DNA of 64,000 nt. Origin: Ciona savignyi (Eukaryota; Chordata; Ascidiacea; Phlebobranchia; Cionidae). The notes below the pieces were generated by a model, which was not told where the DNA came from, ran no database searches, and worked only from the letters and a program-made list of their open reading frames with translations. The position numbers and the translations under genes were made by a program. Location: contig CH003361.1 of NCBI GenBank assembly GCA_000149265.1, positions 47,731 to 111,730 on the forward strand. The letters are read 5' to 3'. Positions 13,117 through 26,094 of this stretch are shown here, in pieces. Every line of letters begins with the position of its first letter. The first letter of the stretch is position 1.

Positions 13117-16100
13117 ATGTCTGATGAAGAGGACATAGAAGAACCTGTACAAAAAGTGAGAAGTCGAAGAATATTTATAAACAATGTGGACACTTACACT
13201 GGGAAGAATATCGCTCAGGTTTGTACAATTTGTATATGGTCATCATTTGCCTTTTAATAATTTTTTTTCCCGATGTAACTCTTGAAATATGGATACAAAA
13301 ACAACTGTGTTAATAAGCAATACAATATATAGACTTTATATAACTCTGGTCGTCTAGAAATTTTTATGGGTTGTTTAATATAGTATTGCTAACAAATACA
13401 TACTAATACAGTACTGGTACCAGTATAAAATATGCCAAAGTATTGGTAACTAAGCTTATACAAGTCTACTGTGATATTCTGACAATTGTATACACATGTA
13501 GAGCGACTGTACTTTGCAATTAAGAAATTTGTAACACACCCTAATAGGGAAACAAATACTTCTGGGAATCTTATTTGACGATTTTACCTAAACACAATCA
13601 ATATCTTAGCGAATGTACAGCCGATTTAGTGGTAACCAATTATATTTGTAGCTTTTCATACCTTTTGTTCACATTTTATTAGGCCCAATGAGGCAATGTG
13701 CAATACTTTTACTATGTTAACATTTAACATGCACTGTAGATTATTGAGAATTTAATACTAATTAATGTTTATTAAGACTGTTGAATAGGATAAAATACTC
13801 TTGTATATAAAAGGGGATGGTGAAATGCGGTGGTGTAAAAGAGTTTGTTGCAAGATTTTAATGCAGCATGCAGAATATCACAAAAAGTTTTTGTTTTATG
13901 AAATCAACTAGGAAATCACTGGGTTCAGCACATGGACACAACCGACTAGATAGTAATTGGTTTCGATCCGACCACCTTTCTGATGATAATTTGACAATCT
14001 TCGAATGAGCTAAATGGCTTGACATCATTGCAACTTAAAACTATATCTCATTTCACAGTACTTGGCTCAATGCGTGGTGGGAGCATCACTGGAAGATGCT
14101 GAAGAAGAGGGAGATGATGATGCTGGATCTGTCAAATCTGCCGCTTCACGCAAAGAAGGCGCGTACAGGGTCATCGGGACGCTCAAGAATCCGAACGGGA
14201 AACCCCCAACTAATATAACGGAGATTGTAAATGTAAGCATTTTATGTAAAGGAGACAACACCAGTTAATGTGGTTAAGATAATCAATTAAACTTTCAGTT
14301 TAGCAAAATATTTGTGATCACATCCACAATGGCTGCAAGTACAGAAGTCACATTAGTATTAAACCCATAAATAGTCTTCTAAAGCAGTGGTCCACAACCT
14401 TTTTACTGCTTAGGACCAGGGAAGATTTGTTAATTTAACTGCGTCCCATTAAGGTGAATATTGATCATTTGTTCTGTTGAGTGGGCCTACAGTAGCACAT
14501 CCAGGAGATTTCTTAGAAGTGCCATTTAAATTAAAGATATCTTTTGTGCTAATTTTCACTAAGTTATAAGTTTGAATGACTCCACACACCAGGTTTTTCA
14601 GAAAAATGTGCTAACAAGAGATTTTGTAACATAACAAGTAGACTTGTGACATTATTAAAATAAAAAAAATAATTTGATAAACAATTACGCTAGGTATAAG
14701 AAAAATTTGCAACACCTAAAAATTGAATAAAAAAATAGAAGTTATAAATGCGGCTGATGCAGCCCAGTACCAACAGACCGGTACCGGCGGTTGGGGACCA
14801 CTGGTTTAAGGAGTGGTAGCTCACTTAAATTGACAGATTTTATGTGGGCATGTTTTGAATATACTTCAACATCTAAATATCCATGTTATTCATTGTTCCA
14901 GAGTTTATGCGACTAATGTGAAGAAAAAATTATAACATCAAGTTAGGTTTAGTTTTCCTTACGGTTATATCCAAACATACAAATATATCTTCAGGATTTT
15001 TTTTATTATCTTTAAAGTACCGGTATGAATAAAAAAATCTCAGCCAGTTCTAACGACATGTTGATACCACCTATCAATTCCAACATTTTTGCCATCAGTA
15101 CAACACCAGAGAGGAGCTGTTGGAAAAGCTGCTTGAGTGTGACATCATAATATACAATATAAATGATGACATGGATTCAATAGATGAGGCAGTATGGTCA
15201 GTATCTGCTCTGCACACAGAGATGGAACATTTTGATGGCCCCAAGATGTTTATTCTTCTCTCGTCTGTTCTTACATGGGCAAAGAGCAAGCCACTTGACC
15301 CAGTAAGTAATGCTTTGGATAAAATTACTCAGGCATTTTACTTATTTTATGATTAAATCATTAGTGGTGGACAGTTGATTTGGTTAGGCTCAACTTGACT
15401 GTAGGTTTGAAGCCAGGATAAGTTTTAGCACCTAGTTTAGAGGTATTGACTTGTTAGGAATTTCCTATATACCACAGAATCATAGGACTTATTTTTGTTA
15501 ATATGGGTGGAATAACAACACTCGTGATAACTAGGCAATCTTCAGAATGGGAAATGGGAATTTCCAGAGTCATATTTCCAGAGTATTTTTAGTACCAGTA
15601 TATGTATAAATGCGGATTTCAAACTTATTGATATAATAATATCGCAAATACAATTGGATATTACTCGATACAACATCTTAGGATGATCCGGAGATCCCGT
15701 TTACAGAGGATGACTACAGAAGAAGGAAGCCGCATCCTAACTTTAAGGAGCACATCAGTGCAGAGAAGACGGTCATCAAATTTGGAAAAACGGTAATTTA
15801 AAGTTTTGGGTAGCAAGGTTGATTTAGTTTATTCGTAGATGTAGGGGGTATAATAGCCATTACAGAACAGCCAATCTTTAGAGTATAAAATGTTATTAGA
15901 ATGGTTCCTGGAGTGTTTTATTTGGTTTAATTGTGTTGAAGTATCGAAAATTTAAATGTGTGATTTAAATATGTCAAACAGATGCAGCGTTGTGTTGTGG
16001 TTTGCTCAAGGTGGTGATTAAAACAGTAACTTAACATATGTGTACAAATTTTACATATGTACAAACAATTAGTTTCTTTTTTATTCACCATTTGGATATT

Positions 16101-19100
16101 TGCAAGAAATGTTTGATTTTCAGAACAAGCAAAAGTTCCAGACATATGTTGTGGCATCCGGTCTCACTTATGGAATGGGGGAGAATATATTTCATTTCTT
16201 ATTCAAGGTATGGATGTCAAAGCATGGTAGGATCAAAATTACTAATAAAAGAGTTTTTTAGTATTCCAACAAATTTAGTTTAGTGTAATTTAATTTAGTT
16301 CTGTCATTAAGGTTATCACCTAGTTTTGAATACACAATCTTTCGGCTGTTGAAACAACTTGCTACACAATTAGTTGTTTACACGGATCTATAAAAATAAC
16401 ATATGGAGAATGTGTATATTCTGAAGTGCTGATATGTGTTGTTTTCACATAATCTTGCAGACTGCATGGCTCGGAGAGGCAACAGCTTTACAATGCTTCG
16501 GAACTGGTACCAATATTGTTCCAACAATTCATATTAAAGATCTCGCAAGGTGAGGCTGTTTATTTTCTCAAATAAAAAAATAACAGCCTTTTTTTTACCA
16601 GAGTTGAGATATTTGGGTCGTCTCAAGTGATAAATCTATCTTAGAATTCACTTATATTTATGAAATGCCATATAAAATATTTTTAACTCATTTAAAAAAA
16701 TGTTTGGGCAAACTGGCTATTTTCACACTTTTTATTACATTTTTTACACAATCTAACGGACTATTTCAATTGTACCTCTTTCATTACATTCAGTGTGTTG
16801 CAAAATATCCTGGATGGGAAACCCAAGACAAGGTACTTGGTGGCAGTGGATGATTCACAGAACTCGCTAGAAGAAATAGTGAGGGTAAGCAATAAAATGA
16901 TTTTATTCTATAAATAAAATTACAAGTTTTTTCTTGGAAATACCAACAGTTTAACATCTTGGATGTTGTTTTATTAAATTATTAATATTTTAAACTCTAA
17001 TTTTTTTGTTAAGTGTATGAAAACATCTTAAATAAGCAGCCATTCATTTAACAAAGCATAAGATTGGGAAAAGCCCATTTTAACTTATTTAACTTATATA
17101 CCGATATATATTATAAACTCTGTTACACCAAAGAAGTCCTGACAACTGTTTACACTATATTTTGCTTTTACAACCCAGTGCATCAGTTATTACCTTGGAA
17201 CCGGGAAAATCCGTAAAATTGCCAAAGAGGATTTCGATTACATGCGACAAGTACACTTGCGTGGTTTAGATTAACATTTACCTTTTACAGACGTAACTAG
17301 AGTGTGATGTAGCCATGTTTAATATTATTTGTGATTTTGTGTGCTAACATGTTATATAATATAAGTAATAATCGATACTAATGGTAGGTTTTGAATTTTT
17401 GTTGTTGTTGTTTTCATTGCTTTTTCAAGAAAAGTGCACCAGATTTTGTTGACCATTTAACATATTAAACTAAACCTTTGTTTAAATTAATTATTTTCAT
17501 AGAAAATGCATCTTGTTTTTAGGAAAACTGTATAAAATCAAAGTGATTTTAATCATCCCACCGAACAGCTCCTGATAATTAATATTATTTTAGGCAAAAG
17601 TATTGGAGTAAAATGTTCCCTAACTGGACATTGAGTGATAGAAATTATTCAACCCCAACCATTCATAAACCCTTCCATATTCCTACTAGAATACAAATTG
17701 CCTATCCATTCCAGAATTAATTCGAATTTATTGTGTATTTAGATTGTGAGCACAAAAGGAGGAACTGGTAAAGTGGAACACATTTCAAAGGAAGATGCTT
17801 TGCTTATTAAAGATCTGAAAGTAGGAAATTCAGTCTAAATAATACTGTAGCCTAAGTATTGTGCAAAATCAATTAGTTTTTAAGTGTTAGTTATAATTCT
17901 GCAGTGTATTGTTTTAATTGTTAGAAATTTGTTGATAATATTTTATTTAACTCGAATTAACAACATTTATGAACATCTGTTTGGATTGGTCTGTAGATTA
18001 TTTCCCCTGAGCAAATCCAGCCCAAACGTGAGCAACCAGTACCCGACAAGACTTTGCTGGTGATAAAAATGAGTATCTATAACAAAATCCAAACATTCTG
18101 GCAATCAAACTTAACTGTTATGTAGGTAGACATTAATATTCCTATAATGGTGTACACATTTAGGTCTAATGAATTGGATCATTCATTTTTTGTCAGACCA
18201 ACAGGTGAAAGGTGGCTGGATGGAAACTAACCACCAGCTAGTCGATTGTGTCCATAGATTGGGCACTTAGTGAATGTTTCTAGAACCAAAAGGATTAAGT
18301 ATGGGTTATAAATTATAATAATAAAAAATAGCTGTCTTTCCAACATTTTACACTGCAAAAGATTCGGTGACCAGACTGCAAACACACAATACACAAGTCA
18401 ATCTTACATTTAACCATGTTATAACATTCAATGTGCCTTTCCCCGGTATGAACTATTCCCGAACCTCCATAGCAAAGCGAGTTTGACTCACTGCTGGTGA
18501 ACCTGAGGATGGAAGCAATGTTCGTAAAAGAATCAATGAGCGTGCGATGGGTGGCAGAGACGGGAATGGTAGATGCCATCGATAGCATTATTAAAGAGTA
18601 CAAGCAGACCAGGGGACTTCTTGTGAGTACATTGTCCTATTTTGAAAAATACACAAAGTCACTTTTTAAATTTGGTACCGTTTTAGTGTGATTTTGATAT
18701 TTTCCTTTAAGATCAAAACATATATTGAAAACGTGATAACATTAAAATGTTTCCATCCACCCAATTTTTCTCATTTTTTCAGCCGATGAGAGCTTGTATT
18801 CTGGGTCCTCCTGCTTCTGGAAAATCAACGATTGCAGCAGCCTTATGTAAGCAATACAAGCTCCACCACATCACTATCAAAGATGTGATTGATGAAACAC
18901 TTGAGCGACTGGAGCAAAGTGCCGCGAGGCTTGAACAGGTTTGAAATGCTATGGCTTGTCAGGCAGGTGTATCCTTAAACACTTCGTGGACGTTATCTGA
19001 TTCATATGGTTTGATACAGAGGCGTGCAACATACAATCTGCCTTTTTTCGTGACCCGCTACAGACTTTATACTTATTAGCCTAATAATTTAAAAAATGTT

Positions 19101-22100
19101 TTTAATTGTAATGGTATTATTGGCATTTGACTACAGTATAAGACTACATCACACTGTGATTAAATTCAGTCTACAGTACTGTGATGACCTTCTATTGTTG
19201 CAGCATATTGTGCATTGTATGCAAAGTGCCTTGTTCCAGCAGTGCTACAGTATTATGTGAATTCAGTTTATGAATCTATTGCCATATGTTAGGCACTTTA
19301 GATGATTTAAGAATTTATTCGATGTATTTGATGCAGACGAGCAGTGGAGGAGCTGAAGATGAGGAAGAGGATGATGGAAAGGCTCAGGAGGACTCCGAGT
19401 TCCTCGAACAGATCAAGGAGGGGAGGGAGAACAATGGGGGAAGATTCGAAGACCAACATATCATCCGATTCTTTCGTGACAAGCTTAAATCGATGCCATG
19501 CCAAAATCAAGGCTTTGTTCTTGATGGATTCCCGAAGACATATGAACAGGCCAAAGATCTATTTGCATGTGAGTAGCAATTTTACTAGGTTTTTTAAAAT
19601 AAAAATTCAAACTGTTTCCACCCATTCTATGATGATGGCAGAACAGATGTATGTTTGTATATATTTGGTCTCAGAAAATGTGTTTGTGGACATGGCTGTC
19701 TGATCAAACTAATGTGTCGCCTGACAATGTGCAATTGGGTCTGTAGAATTATATTATTATTGAAACTTAAAAAATCTTTAAATGATTATCCAAATTCTCT
19801 CTCCAGTGGAGGATGAGGATGAAGGTGATGATCCTCGTAAGATCAACTACGACACCAGCATCATGCCGGAGGTGGTGGCGGCGCTCAATGCAGAGGATGA
19901 CTTCCTCAAACACAGAGTCATGAACCTCCCCGAAGCAGTTGTACAGGTGAAAGTTTTTCCTTGTTTTTAGCTATCACTTCTTTTTTCATGATATTTTGGT
20001 ACCAGTAGAAAATGTAAATCATCAAACTTTTTTAAACCAAAGTATGTTCGATCATGTGATTTCAGATAATACCCACTTAATACTAAATGGCTTTTCACTC
20101 AGCTAGGTACTTTTAATTTTTTAAATATTAATATTTTCCCTACCTTTACCATTTCTGACATTGAATTATCTTTATTGGTTCATTAATGGCATGACTTTCT
20201 AACTGAGCTAGGTCTGTTTAATTCATAACATATAACCTCAATGTCTTATATTTGAAGGGCACCCACAACACAGAGGACGGATTTTTACGTCGATTACAAG
20301 AATATAGATCGGTGAACCACGTGGACGACACTGTCCTTAACTATTTCGATGAGCTTGAAATTCACCCAGAACATATCGGTAAGAACCAGAATGGTTTGTA
20401 ATTAACTAGCTTGGGAATGTAATTTGTTTCAAATTTTTTAAAAATGATACAATAACAACATATATGTATGATTTAATTTTAACATTGCAATACACCTGAC
20501 AAATAGATGGTGGGCATGTAATTATGTGGTCATAAGTGTTTTGATTGCAATTATGTGTAAGATATTTTTCTTGCTAAGGTAAATAAATAATACAGTTAAA
20601 TAAAGCTCCAGTAAACTACTTTTACAATTTGGATTGATGGATGTCTTATTTGTATTCTGACTGGTAGAGAAATCATGTTAAAAGCTGTATCTGGGGTCTG
20701 GGATGTCCTTTAAGTGCCTTGTCAAATAACGCAACCAACTAGCTATAACAAAGTAAATGTTTATTCTCTAAAACTTTAAATTTATTTTCAAAGATTTTTA
20801 ACTTTTCTGAAGATTTTTTCAAAGATTAATAATTGTTTTATTAAAAAGTAGATTGTCGAAATTTTAATCTCCACAGATATCACGGATAAGACGGACATCA
20901 AGCACGAAGCGATCCTCGAGAAGATCACGACGATGATGGGGGAGGCGAGGAACTATGGTCCCACTCCCGAAGAGAAGGAGGAGATGGAGAGAGTCGCTGC
21001 GGAGGCGAGGATGAAGAAGGAGCAGGAGGACAGAGAGATCCGGGATCGACTGGAGGCGGAGGAGGCAGCAATAATGAAGCAGCGGCAGGAAGAGTGGGTG
21101 AGGATCATGAGATTTGGTTTTCTGTGTCACACCGTGCTGTCATTTCACACCACGAATACTAAATATCCGAAATCACCCAAAACCTTGTACAGTTGTCCTA
21201 CGTATATTGCACTGTTGGACCCATGTCTTTAATCAGATGGATAGTTAGTTGTGTTTATCCATGAGATTGGTAACCTATATTGAAAGTTTATCATCATATA
21301 AGTCCTGTGCGACCGACCACTATCGATTTAATATATGTGTGTCTTCAATGTGTGAAGCAACAATAGATGATTGCCAGTGTTACTTAAAGTAAATTTCATG
21401 GATTGAGGCTCTGTGTGTAGGCTACCTTATAAAGTTTGCCGATAGTACAAATGCAAGAAATGGGTGTTTAGTTTGATTTTTACCCTGGTAACAAAGAGAA
21501 GAAAATAAAACAAATCATGATACAGAAACAGGAGAAGACGGCAAAATAAACAGTCATTAAAACACTTCATCAAAAAAGCATATAAATATTAAATACAGAA
21601 GACGGTTTAATGAATTAAACCCAAAGAAAATTAAAATAAAGTGATATAAAGCCCTGAAGAGGGTTGTGAAGCAAAGCGCGAGCAATACTGAGGAGGAACT
21701 GACTTGGCATGTTAAGGGTGGACCAGGGTAGAAAAATAAATATAAACTAAAATTAAATCCCATTCAGGAGTTATATATATATATTTAAAACTATCAATCT
21801 TGTTACACAACAAGTTACTGGATATTGCATCGTGGTAATCTTGATATTTTTGAACAGATGGAAAGATTGGAAGAAGTCAGGAAACAAGAACGAGAAGTTT
21901 TGGAGCAACAATCCATCCCACTACGTAACTATCTCATGAAACACGTCATGCCCACTTTGACCGATGGCCTCATACAATGTTGTCAAGTGCGTCCTGATGA
22001 TCCGGTCGATTACTTGGTAAGTGTGTCGATAATTGGTGTCAGAATTTAATTTGGTAATAGTTCGTCATCCAGTTTACTTTTGGTTTATTCATTTTGTTTT

Positions 22101-22562
22101 ACTATTAAATAACGGCAAATGAAGCAAATCACGGCACAGGAACAGTTAAAGACGGCAAAACGAACAGTCGTTAAAACACCCCATTTAGAAAAAGGATATT
22201 AATAAATAAATATAGCTGCCGCCAAACTAGGCAAAAGAAAACAATCGTGTGGAAACAAAAATTATTAAGACGATATTAAGCTCAACCAAGAGGGTAGGTA
22301 AAGAACTTTAGGCCATTTTTAATGTTTTATTTTCAAACAATTTTATATTTTTTCAATTTGTTTTAAAGGAAATAAAACGGAGTAAAATCAAAATGTGTTC
22401 TTTTCGAAACCCATAAAAAAACTATGGTTCCAAAACGCCAAAGTATGAGTTGGCGACCTTAACTTCCTTAATTTATCGTACATATCCATATTTAAAGACA
22501 TAAAACATTTTTTGTTACTTCAGGCGGAGTTTCTGTTCCAGCAAAATCCGCAAGTTGATTAG
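13117..22562 (+). CDS. AK7: Adenylate kinase 7 (AK7) with Dpy-30 tail; 16 or more exons
   Basis: Cilium-associated adenylate kinase (2 ADP to ATP + AMP). Exons: 13117-13218, 14059-14232, 15099-15302, 15682-15792, 16124-16207, 16461-16549, 16794-16884, then 17179-17250 and/or 17743-17820, possibly 17997-18059, 18473-18622, 18783-18938, 19337-19568, 19807-19946, 20258-20378, 20877-21097, 21858-22016, 22524-22562. Without the doubtful exons the protein is about 716 residues, close to vertebrate AK7. The first ~285 residues are the Rossmann/SDR-like AK7 N-terminus ([28 protein letters not shown]). Walker [10 protein letters not shown] lies near residue 369. The kinase signature [13 protein letters not shown] has Lys where many kinases have Arg. 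A Glu-rich helix follows, then a Dpy-30 motif ([17 protein letters not shown], then [10 protein letters not shown]) used for docking in axonemal complexes. A GTTTTTAG acceptor at 13075 precedes a 41-nt leader. Confidence 0.93.
14385..14803. mobile_element. hAT-like MITE in AK7 intron 2
   Basis: 419 bp bounded by CAGTGGTCCACAACC and the reverse complement of CAGTGGTCCCCAACC (one mismatch in 15). Ends of CAGTGG type are typical of hAT non-autonomous elements. The flanking 8-mers TTCTAAAG and GTTTAAGG match at 5 of 8 positions, as expected for a decayed target duplication. There is no open reading frame. Confidence 0.8.
21508..21760 (+). repeat. Unclassified dispersed repeat, copy A (AK7 intron)
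   Basis: AAACAGGAGAAGACGGCAAA followed by AACAGTCATTAAAACAC also occurs, diverged, in the next AK7 intron at 22117-22230. The family is not recognised and the ends are approximate. Confidence 0.55.
22117..22230 (+). repeat. Unclassified dispersed repeat, copy B (AK7 last intron)
   Basis: Similar to the first ~110 bp of copy A, for example AAAGACGGCAAAACGAACAG then TCGTTAAAACACC. It is in the same orientation as copy A. Confidence 0.55.
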
Positions 22563-22724
22563 TGACAGCAGGTTTCGAAATGTATCTACATCTGTGATCA
22601 TTTAGATTTTCGTGTTCCATATGCATGTTATTTGTAAGTTTTTAATACACTATTCAGCGCTTTTGTTGGTGGTTGTATTTTTTGAAATTTTACCACACTT
22701 AAAATCAAGCATCAAATGTATGAC

Positions 22725-22791
22725 CACCGTGGGGATCGAAACCTCGACCGTTGGATTAAGTCCAACGCTCAACCGACTGAGCTTGCAGGGC
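22725..22791 (-). pseudogene. Decayed tRNA-Lys copy
   Basis: The - strand resembles the intact tRNA-Lys genes at 26773 and 28924, including CTCAGTCGGTTGAGCGTTGG. Two bases are missing from the anticodon loop (GACTTAATCC instead of GACTCTTAATCC) and the T arm and acceptor carry several changes, so it cannot decode Lys. Confidence 0.8.
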
Positions 22792-22835
22792 GGTTATTTT
22801 AAGCACATTAAACTTACTACCTGGTGGTCTAGCGA

Positions 22836-23128
22836 TTCCGGCCCGGTGGTCTAGCGGTTAAGTGCGTCGCCTTTCAATCGAAAGGTTGCAGGTGCGAAAC
22901 TGGTCGCTAGCTAGTCGGTAGTGTCCTTGGGCAAGGCACTTTACGGACATTGGCTGAACCCACCGGATTAATGGGTTCTACAAAATTGAAGGAACGTTTA
23001 TATCATATACAACACACTGCAATAGCTCCAGTAACCCGACGATGGGCGCGAGGTGATCTGACGATGTGTGATAACCCCCTAGGTTTTCCCATTCACGGGG
23101 ATAAACATGAATATCCTATCCTATCCTA
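22836..23128 (+). mobile_element. SINE family 1, full-length copy
   Basis: tRNA-like head with a box A (TGGTCTAGCGGTTAAG) and a degenerate box B (GGTGCGAAACT). The anticodon-arm-like CCTTTCAATCGAAAGG forms a hairpin. The body contains TCCTTGGGCAAGGCACTT and the tail is ATCCT repeats. A 15-bp partial echo of the head (CTGGTGGTCTAGCGAT) sits just upstream. Confidence 0.9.
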
Positions 23129-23832
23129 ACCAAACGCTGAGTAGGACGATATACTTCACACGGATGACTTACTTACTATAAATTCTATGTTATTGCGGTT
23201 AACGACCCCGCGAGATGAGGTATATAATAAAATTGAAATTACACCACGTACTTACAAATTTAATGATATTTCTAAAAACACTCTACGTATAAATAAAATA
23301 CTTTTTAGTATGACTGTTACAATTTTAGGTAAGGTTCTCGATAACCTGTAGTCAGCAGCTCTCAACGTTTCGTATAAAAATGCTTGTATTCATTTAAGCA
23401 GAATACCCTAAAACACACCACAACAGGTCATATAAAAGCAAATAGGCGGTTAAGTTCAACGGTTTTTAGCGGGAAAGATAAAAATAAAGGTGACGGGTAA
23501 TTAGCAATCAACGCACGCATCAAAATTCGGAACCAAGATAAAACATTGTAACATACCGGTTTCGGTTTTGAACAGTCGTTTAATTTCTAAGTGATTAGTC
23601 TAACGAAATTTACGACGATGTCGGATTAGATCATTGGATTTAAAACAATACAGATATCAGAAGTAAAATGCACACTCAATATTCATCGGGATCCAGCAAC
23701 AAAATATCGTAAGAACTATTATAGACACCGTTTAAGGAACACTGTTGCATATCGGGCTGTTATAGTCTTCTTCCGCTTTTTAGAATAAAACCGATATAGC
23801 TGACAGCCGTGAATATAAAAACAAAGTTAAGA

Positions 23833-24459
23833 TGTGGGCTCGCGCTTTTTAAAAGCTGAATGCTTGAGCGTTGGCTGTGCTTGTTTAGGCTGGCTGCCTA
23901 ACGGTCTTTGGCGAGCTGCGCAGCGGAAAGTCTATTCTCCACAGATCGCACACTAATAATTATAGTGACCACGATTTGTACTGTCTTAATCTTAAACTCG
24001 AAGTTCATAACTCTTGATTCACTTTAGTTATATTCTGCGTCTCATTCAATATACGGTTTATTCTCGAAGCGAGTTACTTAGTACGTTATACAGCATGACG
24101 GCAGTTGTATAGTCTAAGGTACGTTATACAGCATGACGGCAAGTTATCCCAAGTACGTTGTTGTAGGTTATGTTTTTGGTTATTTAAATTTCCAGAATAT
24201 ATAGGGACTTTACAAGGTGCGAAAAGTTTACGTGCGAGACGTTTCACATCTGCACGTTTGACTAACTGTGAGAATTGGGTGAAAAAACTATGTTAATGAT
24301 TTAAACGGCAAAAATACAAAAGGCCCGTACAAGGTGATAATTACGTACAAAGTAATAAAACGTGAGAGTCGGTAAACTTGAAACGCAAAAAAACGACGTT
24401 AAAACACAAAATGTTTTATACATAAATTAAAACAAATATATACTATACGAAATGCTACA
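23833..24459. repeat. Left terminal repeat of the LTR-type element
   Basis: 627 bp, TG...CA ends. Bases from about 24010 onward appear identical to the right repeat. The segment 23856-23940 is unrelated to its counterpart. It contains an internal direct duplication of ACGTTATACAGCATGACGGC. Confidence 0.8.
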
Positions 24460-26094
24460 ACATCTCATTTTTTCCACATTTTGTTAAGTGTAAGAAAATA
24501 AAATCACGGTCTCGTTGAGCATTTCGGATGTTCAGTCGAAATAACAATCGAAGTCATGTGGTGAACGATCTCACGAAGTTTCGAGCATTACACACGTTTA
24601 TCCTGCAAAAACTAGAATAACCTGGTTGGGAGAATTAAGTACAAAGCTAGAATTGTGCAATCGTGCATAAAAATCTGGTGTCATGTATGTTAATGCGTGA
24701 TAAATGTTAGGTGGAATATGTAGTAAAAGTGACATCTCATATTCAAGGTAGCAACGCCACAATATGCATCACATGAGCCATATTTCCATACTTTGCCAGC
24801 TAATAAACCAAGGCGTGTACGCCTGGTGACTCACTTCCGAGTGAGCATGAAATAAATGCAGCGATGATCTCGCTAATGCGACGAAAGCGCAATTAATAAA
24901 AACGCAAAAAAACAAAAACCCGAGCGACCTGTCATATGTAGGTTTTACGACTCGTAACGAATAAGGGAAATAATCTTGCGCGGATGTATTTCCATCAACA
25001 AACAAAAGAATACTTTTAGCAAGCAGGACATAAGCCGTGTCTCGTCATTACTGTGCGGTGTTTGTAAAAGCCTGTTTTACACACGAAATATATTCGGTTC
25101 GGAACATCCGAGCACATTGACTGAGAGGCGATTAGACAATTAGACACCGCATTTACATGCGGCGCGATTACCATAGCTATACGGAAGTACGCTGGTATCG
25201 TTAATAAACTGTGGCGTTGTGAAGCGGGTACGCTCACTTATTTACACAGCATCAGCGCAAATGCGCGGGGTAGAGGCGATCAGACTTCGCAGAAAAAGAA
25301 ACAAACCTCGAGCCGCTGCTAAAAACGAGTATATAATCGCATGAACGAGACGCATAATTTGCGTGAGGCGCGATTAAAAGAAAACTAACGCCTTGTCGGC
25401 GGTAACATTGAAAATCTGGCGCGAAAGAACAAAACAAACGTCGTTCGACGTGTAAGTGCGCCTAATATACCGGATGGGTTGGCGCAGCATGGCATCATTG
25501 ACTCAAGCTCATGATAGCATAATCGTAAAAGCGTTACTAACCTTGTTTAAGATGAAGTGCATGTAGCAGTTGTTGAATGCGCGTTTGCTCTTCGTGTTTG
25601 TAAGAAGTCTGTAGAGTAAAACACCGATATTATGCATTCTTGCAATAGCCTAGTACCATTCAACCAAACCAGGAACACTAGTATTTGCAATCGTTGCAGA
25701 CTAATAATTACATATATATAGTATAAAAATAATAATAAAACAAAAAAATAATCTAGAAGCTACAAAAATAATAATACAACCCTTTTATATTTCGTAAAGG
25801 GAACGTCGTCTTGCGTATTCTCTTCTTTCGTCGGCGGAGAAGATGCTTATCAACTTGATTTGAATAGAGTGCGTTGTCTTGTTATATAGTCACCAACTTC
25901 GTCCAGCGAAAAGGGGCGTTTCTTACTTGATGCTTGAAGTTGCTTGGTTTTGAAATTGCTTCTTAGATAAATTGCGTTGGGCCACTCGTCGTTGCCAATG
26001 TACTTGAAAATTCTAGTTGAAGTTGACGTCGGAAATTGTTCGTTTCGGTAAGGTGCGTGTCCATCATCACGTCGGGTTCAACAATGTGGGCTCG

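Noticed and set aside
22800..22835. Second SINE head just upstream of the copy at 22836
   Set aside because: Only about 15 bp (CTGGTGGTCTAGCGAT) match; too short to call a separate element.
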